Shown piece by piece: positions 1 through 5,713 of a stretch of 7,815 bases of DNA. The stretch is from Alphaproteobacteria bacterium. Its GTDB lineage: Bacteria > Pseudomonadota > Alphaproteobacteria > ATCC43930 > CGMCC-115725. Numbering within the stretch: the first letter of the stretch is position 1; every line of letters starts with the position of its first letter. Below the pieces are notes generated by a model. It did no database searches, was not told where the DNA came from, and saw only the letters and a program-made list of their open reading frames with translations. The DNA is taken from positions 1 to 7,815 of the forward strand of contig JASHUX010000004.1 of assembly GCA_030039775.1 (NCBI GenBank), given 5' to 3'. A program made the position numbers and the translations under genes.

Positions 1-368
1 CGGCGCGCGAGTGACAATGTGTCCTCGAAAGCCACCGCGAGCGGCGCTTTGCCGAGCAATGCCAGCTCGGCGTTGATGAAGGCGATGTCAAAGCCGGCGT
101 TGTGAATCACCAGCCGGTCGGCGCCGACGAATTCGAGAAAAGCTTCGGCGACGGCGTCGAACGTTTCCTGCTGCGCCAGGAACACGTCGTTGAGGCCGTG
201 GACGGCGCGCGCCGCGTCCGGCATGGCGCGTTGCGGATTGACGTAGCGATGAAAGATGCGGCCGGTGGGCACGTGATTGACGAGTTCGAGCGCGGCAATT
301 TCGACGATGCGATGTCCGTCCGCCGGATCGAGCCCGGTGGTTTCCGTATCGACGACGATTTCCCGCAT
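1..368 (-). CDS. dnaQ: DNA polymerase III epsilon subunit (3'-5' proofreading exonuclease), N-terminal part
   Basis: This is the proofreading subunit of the replicative polymerase, which removes misincorporated 3' nucleotides. The 122 complete codons visible form the N-terminal half of a DEDDh exonuclease domain. The protein opens MREIVVDTETTGLDP, with ExoI acidic residues D7 and E9, and has the ExoII motif HNAGFD at residues 89-94 (D94). The ExoIII HxAxxD motif should lie beyond the left edge, so the 3' end is missing. The ATG at 368 is the family's usual start, immediately before the MREIV segment. A GAGG lies only one base upstream, so the ribosome site is closer than usual. It follows coaE after 12 bases on the same strand and is probably its operon partner, as in other alphaproteobacteria. 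Identity is firm; only completeness is unknown. Confidence 0.95.
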   Translation of the reverse strand, partial: MREIVVDTETTGLDPADGHRIVEIAALELVNHVPTGRIFHRYVNPQRAMPDAARAVHGLNDVFLAQQETFDAVAEAFLEFVGADRLVIHNAGFDIAFINAELALLGKAPLAVAFEDTLSLAR

Positions 369-380
369 GCCTCGACTGTA

Positions 381-977
381 TCAGGATTCGCGGCGGCGCA
401 ACGCCGCGACGATGCGGCGCAGCCGGCGATAGGTGAAGCCCTTGCCGAGTCCGCTCGGCACTACGAAATCGGCCTCGCGGCGGCGCAGCGCATCCGGCAC
501 CTGCGCCGCCAGAATCCCGGCGAATTGCGCCTCGGTCATGCCGGGCCGGCTCATCACGCGGCGGCGTTGCAGGAACGGCGCTACCGTCATGGCGAGGACG
601 GCATCGACCCGCCGGGCCCCGCCGCTTTCGTAGAGCAACGGAATATCGAGCACGACGAGCGGCGCCCGCGCGGCGCGATAGCGGCGGAGAAACGCGGCTT
701 GATCGCGCCGCACCAACGGATGAAGGATCGCCTCGAGCCGTTTCAGTGCGGGCGGGTCGCCGAACACGCGGCGGCCCAGCGCCTTGCGGTCGATGGCGCC
801 GTCGCGCAGCGCGCCGGGAAACTCCTCCGCCACCGCCGCGACCGCGGCGCCGCCTTTCGCCATCAAGCGATGCACGGTCGCATCGGCGTCATGCACCGGC
901 ACGTCCATCCGGCGCAGCATCGCGGCCGCCGTGCTTTTGCCCATGCCGACCCCGCCGGTCAGGCCGAGCACGATCAT
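381..977 (-). CDS. coaE: Dephospho-CoA kinase
   Basis: Catalyses the last step of coenzyme A synthesis: ATP-dependent phosphorylation of the ribose 3'-hydroxyl of dephospho-CoA, in the cytoplasm. The product is 198 residues, the usual family length of about 200. It begins MIVLGLTGGVGMGKST, with a Walker A P-loop at residues 8-16 (K14, S15), followed by the HDAD segment at 29-32 whose aspartates are typical of CoaE. The lid-like stretch around RRDQAAFLRR and the PLLYE motif also match the family. The ATG at 977 overlaps the aroE stop by four bases (ATGA, 974-977) and has no clear Shine-Dalgarno sequence, so translation probably depends on coupling to aroE. dnaQ follows 12 bases downstream. Confidence 0.95.
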   Translation of the reverse strand: MIVLGLTGGVGMGKSTAAAMLRRMDVPVHDADATVHRLMAKGGAAVAAVAEEFPGALRDGAIDRKALGRRVFGDPPALKRLEAILHPLVRRDQAAFLRRYRAARAPLVVLDIPLLYESGGARRVDAVLAMTVAPFLQRRRVMSRPGMTEAQFAGILAAQVPDALRRREADFVVPSGLGKGFTYRRLRRIVAALRRRES

Positions 978-1813
978 GGCGTCAACGTTGCCAGCATGCG
1001 CGCGCGCAGCTCCGGCGTGACCTCGGGCTCGATGCCGAACCACGCGGCGAAGCCCGGCCGGCCTTGATGCATCAGCATGCCGAGCCCGTCGACGGCGCGA
1101 TTGCCGCGCCGGCGTGCCGCCGCCAGCAACGGCGTTTCCAACGGCGCATAGACGATATCGTTGACGACCGCGTCGCGCGGCAAGGCATCGAGCGACAGGT
1201 CGAGCGGCGGCGCGCCGCTCATGCCGAGGCTCGTCGCGTTGACCAACAGCGCGGCGCCGGAAAGCGCCGTGCCGCGTTGTTCCCACGGCAAGACCGTGGG
1301 CTTGCCGTCGAACAGCGCCGCCAGGGCTGTCGCGCGCTCCTGGCGGCGATTGATCACCCGGATTTCCGGCACGCCTTCCGCGACCAAGGCGGCGAGCACC
1401 GCGCGCGCGGCGCCGCCGGCGCCGAGCACCACCGCCGGCGCCGCAGCGCGCCAATCCGGCGCCTCCGCCTCAAGATTGGCAAGAAAGCCGAAGACGTCGC
1501 TGTTCGAGCCGTGAAGCTTGCCGTCCGGCCGCACTGTGACGGTGTTGACCGCGCCGATCGCGCGCGCCTGCGGATCGACCTCGTCGAGAAAAGCGAGCGC
1601 CGCCTCTTTGTGGGGGATGGTGAGGTTACAGCCGGCGAAGCCGAGATTGGGCAGGGCGCGCAGTGCGGGCCCAAGCCGATCCGGCGGCACCGCGAGCTTG
1701 ACGTAATCCCCTGCGAGTCCGTGCCGCTCGAGCCAATAGCGGTGCAGCGCCGGCGAGCGCGAATGCGCGACCGGCCAGCCCATCACCGCGGCCAGCCGGT
1801 AGCCGTCGGTCAT
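974..1813 (-). CDS. aroE: Shikimate 5-dehydrogenase (NADP-dependent)
   Basis: Reduces 3-dehydroshikimate to shikimate with NADPH, the fourth step of the pathway to chorismate and aromatic amino acids. The protein has 279 residues, close to the family norm of about 270-290. The substrate-binding SRS motif is at 18-20, the catalytic lysine is in NLTIPHKE (K69), then come N90 in AVNT and D106 in the NSD segment. The Rossmann glycine loop is GAGGAARA (131-138), and NRRQER (155-160) resembles the NADP-phosphate-binding NRxxxR motif. DGLGMLMHQG near the C-terminus is the usual closing motif. The common NTD triplet reads NSD here, with the catalytic aspartate kept. The ATG at 1813 overlaps the maf stop as ATGA, with GGAG two bases before it. 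Length and motifs fit AroE rather than the quinate-shikimate YdiB branch, though sequence alone does not fully exclude the latter. Confidence 0.95.
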   Translation of the reverse strand: MTDGYRLAAVMGWPVAHSRSPALHRYWLERHGLAGDYVKLAVPPDRLGPALRALPNLGFAGCNLTIPHKEAALAFLDEVDPQARAIGAVNTVTVRPDGKLHGSNSDVFGFLANLEAEAPDWRAAAPAVVLGAGGAARAVLAALVAEGVPEIRVINRRQERATALAALFDGKPTVLPWEQRGTALSGAALLVNATSLGMSGAPPLDLSLDALPRDAVVNDIVYAPLETPLLAAARRRGNRAVDGLGMLMHQGRPGFAAWFGIEPEVTPELRARMLATLTP

Positions 1814-2400
1814 TGCTCCAGCTCGCCCTGACCGCGCAGAAATTCGAGAAGCCCGATCAGCGGCAAGCCGAGAATAGCGAAATAATCGCCGTCGATCCGC
1901 TGGAACAATTGCATGCCCGCCCCTTCGAGGCGATAGGCCCCGACCGCGCCCATGTCGTCGCGGGATAGGCCCTCGATATACCTGTCGAGGAAAGCGTCGC
2001 TGAACTGCCGCATGGTGAGACGCGGGCGCTGAAGATCGTGCCAGATGACGTCGGCGTCGCGCGCCACACACAGCGCGGTCGCGAGCTCGTGGCTTTGTCC
2101 GCGCAGCATCGCGAGTTGCGCCTTGGCATCGGCGCGGCCGCGCGGCTTGTCGAGCCACGTGCCGTTGCAATTGAGAATTTGATCGGCGCCGATCACCAGC
2201 GTTTTCGGATGGCGCGCGGCGACCGTCAGCGCCTTCGCTTCGGCCAGCGCCATCGCGCAAACGCCGGCTTCCGCGCCCTTGCGCCTGTTCGAGGCTTTGA
2301 GCTCGGCCTCGTCGATACGCGGCGGATCCCGTGTGACCTTGACGCCGGCCTGCTCCAGGAGGGCGGCGCGGGTCTTGCTGGACGATGCCAGAACCGTCAT
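1810..2400 (-). CDS. maf: Maf-family nucleoside triphosphate pyrophosphatase
   Basis: Maf proteins hydrolyse certain nucleoside triphosphates to the monophosphate plus pyrophosphate, removing non-canonical or modified nucleotides from the pool. The 196-residue product has the N-terminal ASSSKTR motif (5-11), an IDE triad at 29-31, and GADQIL at 71-76 containing the conserved catalytic-type aspartate D73. It also has a DKP motif at 84-86 and LRGQSHELATAL, matching the usual substrate-contacting stretch. A glutamine rather than threonine after D73 is closer to the YceF branch (7-methyl-GTP) than to the YhdE branch (dTTP/UTP). That subtype call is an inference. The start ATG at 2400 overlaps the ppsR stop (ATGA) and has a good GAGGA three bases upstream. 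The gene is linked to ppsR and aroE as in other alphaproteobacterial origin regions. Confidence 0.93.
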   Translation of the reverse strand: MTVLASSSKTRAALLEQAGVKVTRDPPRIDEAELKASNRRKGAEAGVCAMALAEAKALTVAARHPKTLVIGADQILNCNGTWLDKPRGRADAKAQLAMLRGQSHELATALCVARDADVIWHDLQRPRLTMRQFSDAFLDRYIEGLSRDDMGAVGAYRLEGAGMQLFQRIDGDYFAILGLPLIGLLEFLRGQGELEQ

Positions 2401-3218
2401 GCGTCCTCGCCCCGGCGCCGCGCCAGCAATTGCATGATCGTCGCGGCGGTCTCTTCGATCGAACGTCGCGTGATGTCGATCACCGGCCACTGATGATCGG
2501 TGAAGAAGCGCCGGGCCTGTTGTACTTCGGCCTTGACCTGCTCGATATCGGCATAGTCCGAATTGCCGTCGCCCGCCTGCAGCATGGTAAGCCGCGCGCG
2601 GCGCAGCTGCACCAGCCGCTCCGGATCGTTGGTGAGGCCGACGATCAGGGGTTTGGTTGCCGACAACAATTCTTTGGGCAGCGGCGTACCCGGCACGAAC
2701 GGCACGTTGGCTGCCTTGAAGCCGCGATTGCCGAGGTACAAGCACGTCGGCGTCTTGGACGTGCGCGACACGCCGACCAGAATCACGTCGGCGTCGTCAA
2801 GGCCCCATGCCGATTGACCGTCGTCGTGGGCGAGCGCGAACGTCATCGCGTCGACGCGCTGAAAATATTCGGCGTCGAGCAGATGCTGCTGTCCCGGAAC
2901 GCCGCGCGAGGCGGCGCCAAGAAAGGAACCGATCGCGTTCATCACGGGGTCGAGCACCGGAATCGCCGGCATCTGGTGGCGTCGGCAACCGTCCTCCAGG
3001 CCGCGGCGCAGCTCATCGTCGACCATGGTGTAGAGCACCAAACCCGGATGGGCGCTGATGCCCGCGAGCGCATGCTCGAGCTGCGCTTCGCTGCGCACCA
3101 TCATCCAGCTATGCTCGATCGGTTCCGCACCGTCGAACTGAACGAGGCACGCCTTCGCCACGGCATGAACCGTATCGCCGGTCGAATCGGACACAAGATG
3201 AAGATGAAACCGGTTCAC
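2397..3218 (-). CDS. ppsR: Pyruvate, phosphate dikinase regulatory protein (bifunctional kinase/pyrophosphorylase, DUF299; the 'RP001' gene)
   Basis: Members of this family switch pyruvate phosphate dikinase (or PEP synthetase) off by ADP-dependent threonine phosphorylation and on by phosphate-dependent dephosphorylation. Visible hallmarks are HLHLVSDSTG at the N-terminus, HDDGQ in the middle, the P-loop GVSRTSKT (about residues 149-156 from the chosen start), KPLIVGL, and the C-terminal WPVIDITRRSIEETA block. The chosen start is a GTG at 3218, giving 273 residues, close to the family norm, just before the conserved NRFHLHL. An ATG at 3293 would add 25 residues. Those match nothing I recognise and contain rare-looking codons (CGA, ATA, AGG), but that ATG has a fair GGTGA upstream, so the start is open. 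The target kinase gene is not in the window, so PPDK versus PEP synthetase specificity is inferred. First gene of the leftward operon. Confidence 0.92.
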   Translation of the reverse strand: MNRFHLHLVSDSTGDTVHAVAKACLVQFDGAEPIEHSWMMVRSEAQLEHALAGISAHPGLVLYTMVDDELRRGLEDGCRRHQMPAIPVLDPVMNAIGSFLGAASRGVPGQQHLLDAEYFQRVDAMTFALAHDDGQSAWGLDDADVILVGVSRTSKTPTCLYLGNRGFKAANVPFVPGTPLPKELLSATKPLIVGLTNDPERLVQLRRARLTMLQAGDGNSDYADIEQVKAEVQQARRFFTDHQWPVIDITRRSIEETAATIMQLLARRRGEDA

Positions 3219-3238
3219 GCCCTGACCATCGGCAAGCC

Positions 3239-3247
3239 TGTGTATAA
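3239..3247 (-). promoter_or_regulatory. Perfect DnaA box TTATACACA
   Basis: The minus strand reads TTATACACA, an exact match to the TTATNCACA consensus for the initiator DnaA. By rough arithmetic, at 65% G+C fewer than 0.1 exact matches are expected in the whole window on both strands, and I see only this one. It lies upstream of the GTG start of ppsR, or inside codons 16-18 if the ATG at 3293 is used. Besides origin function, it could let DnaA influence ppsR transcription. Confidence 0.72.
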
Positions 3248-3484
3248 TTCGTGTGTCAATCGCCGCGGCATCATGTCCCGGCGTGTATGCCATATTTTCA
3301 CCGCAACGACCGCATTGGACTGCCCGTACAACACGCCGGCAGGCATGTTAGCAATGCCGGTGCCATTCTGTGAACATAGCGATACCAAAACTTTCATCCT
3401 CATAATTCAACCGTCATTCATCCCCGCAATCGGCACGCCAAAAATACAGCCATCGCCATGCTATCAATCAAACTGTCCCGGTCC

Positions 3485-3493
3485 TTATCAACA
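3485..3493 (+). promoter_or_regulatory. DnaA-box-like site TTATCAACA (one mismatch)
   Basis: Plus-strand TTATCAACA differs from TTATNCACA only at the sixth base. It sits in the middle of the proposed origin and shares bases with an IHF-like motif. It could be a moderate-affinity DnaA site; binding is inferred. Confidence 0.45.
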
Positions 3494-3498
3494 TTTCA
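3486..3498 (+). promoter_or_regulatory. IHF-like binding site overlapping the DnaA-like box
   Basis: TATCAACATTTCA fits WATCAA-N4-TTR except for one base (TCA instead of TTR). IHF bends many proteobacterial origins, including that of Caulobacter. The motif is degenerate and overlaps a DnaA-like box almost completely, so binding might be mutually exclusive. This is a candidate only. Confidence 0.35.
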
Positions 3499-3539
3499 TG
3501 CGCCAGCTCATAACCGGGTGCAAAATTCCGGTGACTCTT

Positions 3540-3589
3540 TTATTCCCGTAACTCACCGCTCTACCCCTACTACTATCTATATTTTAAAA
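3540..3589 (+). other. Candidate DNA-unwinding element: weak DnaA box, GC-rich spacer, CTA triplets, AT-rich block
   Basis: Reading rightward there is TTATTCCCG (3540-3548, two mismatches from the DnaA box), then a C-rich spacer. Three tandem CTA triplets follow (3567-3575), another CTA at 3577-3579, and the AT-only run ATATTTTAAAA (3579-3589). The complementary strand thus carries TAG repeats whose 3' end faces the box. This is the order described for the DnaA-trio unwinding module of bacterial origins (box, GC-rich segment, trios). The module call is an inference. TATATT at 3578-3583 could instead, or also, be a hemE -10 element, though no matching -35 is evident. Confidence 0.4.
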
Positions 3590-3610
3590 GGGTGAGTGAG
3601 AAGTAAGAGC

Positions 3611-4669
3611 ATGGTCAGCCCGTCACCCATCCCAGCGGCCAAACCTATATTGCGCGCCTTAGAAGGCGAACGGCTTGCCACACCGCCAGTATGGCTGATG
3701 CGGCAAGCAGGACGATACCTGCCCGAATACCGGGCGCTGCGCGAGACGGTCGGCAGCTTTCTCGATCTGTGTCTGACGCCGGAGCTGGCCGCCGAGGTTA
3801 CGTTACAGCCGACCCGGCGGTTTGCGCTCGATGCGGCCATTCTTTTCTCGGACATTCTTATTGTCCCTTATGCGCTTGGTCAGCCCTTGACGTATCGCGA
3901 CGGCGAAGGACCCGTTTTGGAACCGGTGCGTTCCGCTGCGGGGATGGCGGCGTTAAGCGACGCCGACTTTCGCGACCGGGTGGCGCCGGTGTGGCATACC
4001 GTGGAACGTGTTAAGACACAGTTATCGTCGGCGACCGCGTTGATCGGATTCGCCGGCGCGCCGTGGACAGTCGCGAGCTACATGATCGAGGGCGGCACCA
4101 GCCGCGATTTTGCCGCCATCAAACACTGGGCCTTTTCCAACCCGGATAGCTTTGGCGATCTAATCGACCGATTGGTCGATGCGACCGTCGTCTATCTCGA
4201 CGGCCAAGTCCGTGCCGGCGCAGACGTTCTGCAGCTCTTTGATAGCTGGGCGGGGGTGCTGCCGGAAATGCCGTTCCGCCGCTGGGTAATCGAGCCGACA
4301 AAAAGAATCGTCTCCGCATTAAAGACTGCGCATCCACACGTACCGATTATCGGTTTTCCACGCGGCGCCGGGATTATGTATCGCGCCTATTTCGCAGAGA
4401 CCGGTGTAACTGCGCTGAGCATCGATCAAACCGTGCCGCTCGATGTTGCGCAGAAAAATCTGCAGCCGTTGGGCGCAATACAAGGCAATCTCGATCCGTT
4501 GATGCTGATTGTCGGCGGTTCGGCAATGGCAACTGCCGCGCAACGGATTATCGAGACGATTGGCGCCGGACCTTTTATCTTCAATCTCGGCCATGGCGTG
4601 CTGCCGACCACGCCGCCGGATCATGTCCAGGCTTTAATCGCGCTGGTTCATCGCGGCCGGACCCCATGA
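3611..4669 (+). CDS. hemE: Uroporphyrinogen III decarboxylase
   Basis: Removes the four acetate carboxyl groups of uroporphyrinogen III to give coproporphyrinogen III, in the cytoplasm. The 352-residue product matches the family length. The signature PPVWLMRQAGRYLPEY is at 25-40, with substrate-binding arginines R31 and R35. D81 in FSDILIVPYALG is the key pyrrole-binding aspartate. GFAGAPWT leads to Y157, S212 lies in DSWAG, GFPRGAG starts at 248, and H328 is in NLGHGVLP. The ATG at 3611 was chosen; an in-frame GTG at 3596 would add five residues and has AGGG three bases upstream, so it is a real alternative. It opens the rightward haem operon, overlapping hemH by ATGA. Its base composition is noticeably less GC-rich than hemH: one sampled 60-base line has 32 G+C against 43 for a hemH line. 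Confidence 0.96.
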   Translation: MVSPSPIPAAKPILRALEGERLATPPVWLMRQAGRYLPEYRALRETVGSFLDLCLTPELAAEVTLQPTRRFALDAAILFSDILIVPYALGQPLTYRDGEGPVLEPVRSAAGMAALSDADFRDRVAPVWHTVERVKTQLSSATALIGFAGAPWTVASYMIEGGTSRDFAAIKHWAFSNPDSFGDLIDRLVDATVVYLDGQVRAGADVLQLFDSWAGVLPEMPFRRWVIEPTKRIVSALKTAHPHVPIIGFPRGAGIMYRAYFAETGVTALSIDQTVPLDVAQKNLQPLGAIQGNLDPLMLIVGGSAMATAAQRIIETIGAGPFIFNLGHGVLPTTPPDHVQALIALVHRGRTP

Positions 4670-5706
4670 GCCGCCGCGCGGTGGTGCTGTTCAATCTGGG
4701 CGGACCGGATCGCCTCGAGGCGGTCGAGCCCTTTCTGTTCAATCTGTTCAACGATCCGGCGGTGATCGGCCTGCCGAGCCCGTTGCGCCGGCCCGTCGCC
4801 AAGCAGATCGCGCGGGTTCGTGCCCGCACCGCGCGCGGCATTTACGACAGGCTGGGCGGCAGCTCGCCGATCCTGGACAATACGCAAGCGCAAGCGCGCG
4901 CGCTCGAAGGGCGGCTCGGCGCCGATTACCGCGTGTTCATCGCGATGCGGTGCTGGCACCCTATGGCGGATGCGGCGGTGCGTGCGGTCAAGGAATGGGG
5001 CGCCGACGAGGCCGTGTTGCTGCCGCTCTATCCCCAGTTCTCCACGACCACGACCGCTTCGTCGCTCACGGACTGGGCCCGGGCCGCGCGGCAGGCCGGG
5101 CTCGACGTGCCGACCCGCGCCATCTGCTGCTATCCCGACGAGCCGGGGTTCGTCGCCGCGCTCGCCGACGAAACGCGGAAGATTCTGCGTCTGTGGCGAT
5201 CGCCGGAACCGAAGCGCGTCTTGTTTTCCGCCCATGGTCTGCCCGAGCGGGTCATTGGAAAGGGCGATCCCTATGCCTGGCAAGTGGAACGGACGGTCAT
5301 CACCCTCCGCGCCGCGTTGACGGACGATCTCCGCGGCATCGATTCCGTCTTGTGCTACCAAAGCCGGGTCGGGCCGATGAAATGGATCGGCCCGTCGACC
5401 GAAAGCGAGATCCGGCGCGCCGGCGCCGACAAGGTCGGGCTGTTGATCGTGCCGGTCGCCTTCGTGTCGGAGCATTCCGAAACGCTGATCGAGCTCGACG
5501 CCGACTATAAGCATCTCGCGGGCGATGTCGGTGTGCCGACTTATTTGCGGGCGCCGACGGTCGGCGTCCACGACACGTTCATCGCCGGCCTGGCGCGGCT
5601 AGCGGCGCAGGGCTTCGCGCAGACATCATCGGTTATGAGCGGTGCCGGCAGCCGACTGTGTCCCGGAGGTTTTCCGTCTTGTCCGTGCCGCAGCGTCCCG
5701 GCGTGA
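4666..5706 (+). CDS. hemH: Ferrochelatase, probably of the [2Fe-2S] type
   Basis: Inserts ferrous iron into protoporphyrin IX, the final step of protohaem synthesis. The protein is 346 residues. Motifs in order are VVLFNLGGP at the N-terminus, GGSSPI (64-69), SAHGLPER with the catalytic-type H190, YQSRVGPMKWIGP (231-243), and VAFVSEHSETLIELD with E272. The C-terminus carries RLCPGGFPSCPC, with C332, C339 and C341 spaced Cys-x6-Cys-x-Cys, plus an internal C154-C155 pair. This spacing resembles the ligands of the [2Fe-2S] cluster reported in some bacterial ferrochelatases, including that of Caulobacter; cluster binding here is inferred. The start overlaps the hemE stop as ATGA, implying coupled translation. 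The next gene begins seven bases after the stop. Confidence 0.96.
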   Translation: MSRRAVVLFNLGGPDRLEAVEPFLFNLFNDPAVIGLPSPLRRPVAKQIARVRARTARGIYDRLGGSSPILDNTQAQARALEGRLGADYRVFIAMRCWHPMADAAVRAVKEWGADEAVLLPLYPQFSTTTTASSLTDWARAARQAGLDVPTRAICCYPDEPGFVAALADETRKILRLWRSPEPKRVLFSAHGLPERVIGKGDPYAWQVERTVITLRAALTDDLRGIDSVLCYQSRVGPMKWIGPSTESEIRRAGADKVGLLIVPVAFVSEHSETLIELDADYKHLAGDVGVPTYLRAPTVGVHDTFIAGLARLAAQGFAQTSSVMSGAGSRLCPGGFPSCPCRSVPA

Positions 5707-5713
5707 GGCGGCG

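Larger units (their letters stand above)
3219..3610. other. oriC: Probable chromosomal replication origin (oriC) between ppsR and hemE
   Basis: This is the only long gap without a convincing gene. It is visibly poorer in G+C than the flanking genes and separates two divergent operons. Seen in it are a perfect DnaA box (3239-3247), a one-mismatch box (3485-3493), a two-mismatch box (3540-3548), an IHF-like site (3486-3498), CTA triplets running into an AT-rich block (3567-3589), and one GANTC methylation-type site (3533-3537). Origins of Caulobacter crescentus and Rickettsia prowazekii are known to lie between hemE and the RP001 (ppsR-like) gene, so the context is the main support. The exact edges are not determined, and part could be coding if ppsR starts at 3293. 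The region should also carry the promoters of both operons, but I cannot place them with confidence. Confidence 0.72.

Noticed and set aside
746..1831. Long plus-strand open frame opposite aroE
   Set aside because: The translation is Arg/Ala-rich and unlike any known family; it lies antisense to a gene with all AroE motifs, and such shadows are common in GC-rich coding DNA.
3243..3248. TATAAT on the plus strand as a -10 promoter element
   Set aside because: No acceptable -35 at 16-18 bases upstream, and the bases belong to the perfect DnaA box on the other strand.
3215..3403. Minus-strand 62-codon open frame in the ppsR-hemE gap
   Set aside because: No family resemblance, overlaps the ppsR start in another frame, and the region is better explained as origin DNA.
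2385..3551. Plus-strand open frame of 388 codons opposite ppsR, running into the gap
   Set aside because: It is antisense to a clearly conserved gene, and its tail in the gap has no recognisable motif or good start signal.
4350..4358. TTTTCCACG inside hemE as a DnaA box
   Set aside because: Mismatches at two positions and located in conserved coding sequence (the GFPRG motif), so coding constraint explains it.
4648..5571. Minus-strand open frame of 307 codons opposite hemH
   Set aside because: It mirrors hemH codons, has low-complexity charged composition and no recognisable domain.
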